A stretch of 64,000 nt of DNA. Origin: Clostridia bacterium (GTDB lineage: Bacteria > Bacillota > Clostridia > Oscillospirales > CAG-272). The notes below the pieces were generated by a model. That model was not told the origin of the DNA and did no database searches. It saw nothing but the letters and a program-made list of their open reading frames with translations. The position numbers and the translations under genes are program-made. Location: contig JAFQDK010000038.1 of assembly GCA_017399305.1 (NCBI GenBank), positions 1-64,000 of the forward strand, in the 5' to 3' direction. This document shows positions 63,632-64,000 of the stretch, piece by piece; the stretch's first letter is position 1, and every line of letters starts with the position of its first letter.

Positions 63632-64000
63632 TTATTTGTCAGCTTTCTCCTCAGTAGCGGGAGCGTTTGCAATCAGACGGATGATTGCCATCTCTGCTGC
63701 GTCACCGCGGCGGGGACCGATCTTGTAGATCTGAGTATAACCACCGTTACGATCAGCATACTCGGGAGCGATAGTGTCGAAAAGCTTCTTAACAACGCTC
63801 TCCTTTGTGATAAAAGCAAGTGCCTGACGGCGGGAAGCGAGAGTGTTCTTCTTGCCGAGAGTAATCATCTTCTCAGCGAGAGGTCTTACTTCCTTTGCTC
63901 TGGTGAGAGTAGTCTCAACAGAACCGTTCTCAAGCAAATATGTTACCATACCTCTGAGCATAGCTTTTCTATGATCAGAAGTTCTGCCAAGTTTTCTTGT
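63632..64000 (-). CDS. rplQ: 50S ribosomal protein L17, 5' end outside window
   Basis: The frame runs to the last base of the window and reads [20 protein letters not shown], the conserved L17 N-terminus, so only about three residues are missing. ATLV-like continuation [31 protein letters not shown] and [20 protein letters not shown] complete the family. In Firmicutes rplQ is the last gene of the rpsM-rpsK-rpsD-rpoA-rplQ group, so that group should lie to the right. A strong terminator follows the stop. Confidence 0.95.
   Translation of the reverse strand, partial: TRKLGRTSDHRKAMLRGMVTYLLENGSVETTLTRAKEVRPLAEKMITLGKKNTLASRRQALAFITKESVVKKLFDTIAPEYADRNGGYTQIYKIGPRRGDAAEMAIIRLIANAPATEEKADK

Noticed and set aside
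1-64000. tRNA, rRNA, riboswitch or T-box genes
   Set aside because: No cloverleaf, rRNA or recognised riboswitch core was found by reading. A covariance-model scan would be needed to exclude small RNAs.

Overview
The window looks like chromosomal DNA of an uncultured gut or rumen-type Clostridia (Oscillospiraceae/Ruminococcaceae-like Firmicute). Evidence: strong GGAGG ribosome sites and TTGACA-N17-TATAAT promoters, the SCIFF peptide with its radical-SAM maturase, AddAB rather than RecBCD, a split transketolase, a glycyl radical enzyme typical of strict anaerobes, XRE/ECF regulators, and very large secreted GLUG-repeat proteins with dockerin and cohesin-like modules. No rRNA, tRNA, CRISPR array, phage or transposase was recognised. 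No gene-free stretch exceeds 300 bases.

Layout. 1-3.2 kb: 3' end of a VanY-like D,D-carboxypeptidase, a DUF6514/XRE pair, a small exported protein, and an ECF sigma/anti-sigma pair. 3.2-7.0 kb: an SDR, glycyl radical enzyme and activase operon. 7.2 kb: pncC. 7.7-16.3 kb: a carbohydrate locus with a secreted, dockerin-bearing GH31, an intracellular GH31 and a divergent AraC regulator. 16.4-24.1 kb: nitroreductase, WYL regulator, two Thr/Glu-linker lipoproteins and a four-gene sugar ABC importer. 24.2-26.6 kb: fumarase and an M48 protease. 26.8-30.3 kb: a phosphoribosyltransferase-like protein, scfA, scfB and a translationally coupled Orn/Lys/Arg-decarboxylase-like enzyme. 30.4-38.9 kb: sensory and surface genes: a membrane-anchored PstS-like protein, an ECF sigma fused to a membrane and extracellular domain, a C39-like/FAD oxidoreductase pair, and an SLH protein with a trypsin fold whose catalytic residues look lost. 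39-41.6 kb: an EamA transporter, then an AT-rich 1.2 kb segment flanked by a 39-bp direct repeat that is itself a terminator. 41.6-53.1 kb: a ParE/GyrB-like subunit, an addBA operon with a 26-bp palindrome over its promoter, and the split transketolase. 53.2-63.4 kb: a 10-kb gene for a giant GLUG-repeat surface protein and a 52-residue protein behind it. The window ends in rplQ, the usual last gene of the rpsM-rpsK-rpsD-rpoA-rplQ cluster.

How it may work together (inference): the secreted GH31 carries a two-repeat dockerin, and the giant protein carries a roughly 135-residue module that reads like a cohesin. The two proteins also share GLUG and Cys-rich architecture. This suggests an enzyme-on-scaffold surface system for alpha-glucan-like substrates, with imported sugars handled by the ABC importer and the cytoplasmic GH31. 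The best leads are that pair, the sigma-membrane-sensor fusion, the pseudoprotease, the SCIFF locus with a seventh cysteine and a coupled PLP enzyme, the glycyl radical operon, and the 39-bp flanked segment.
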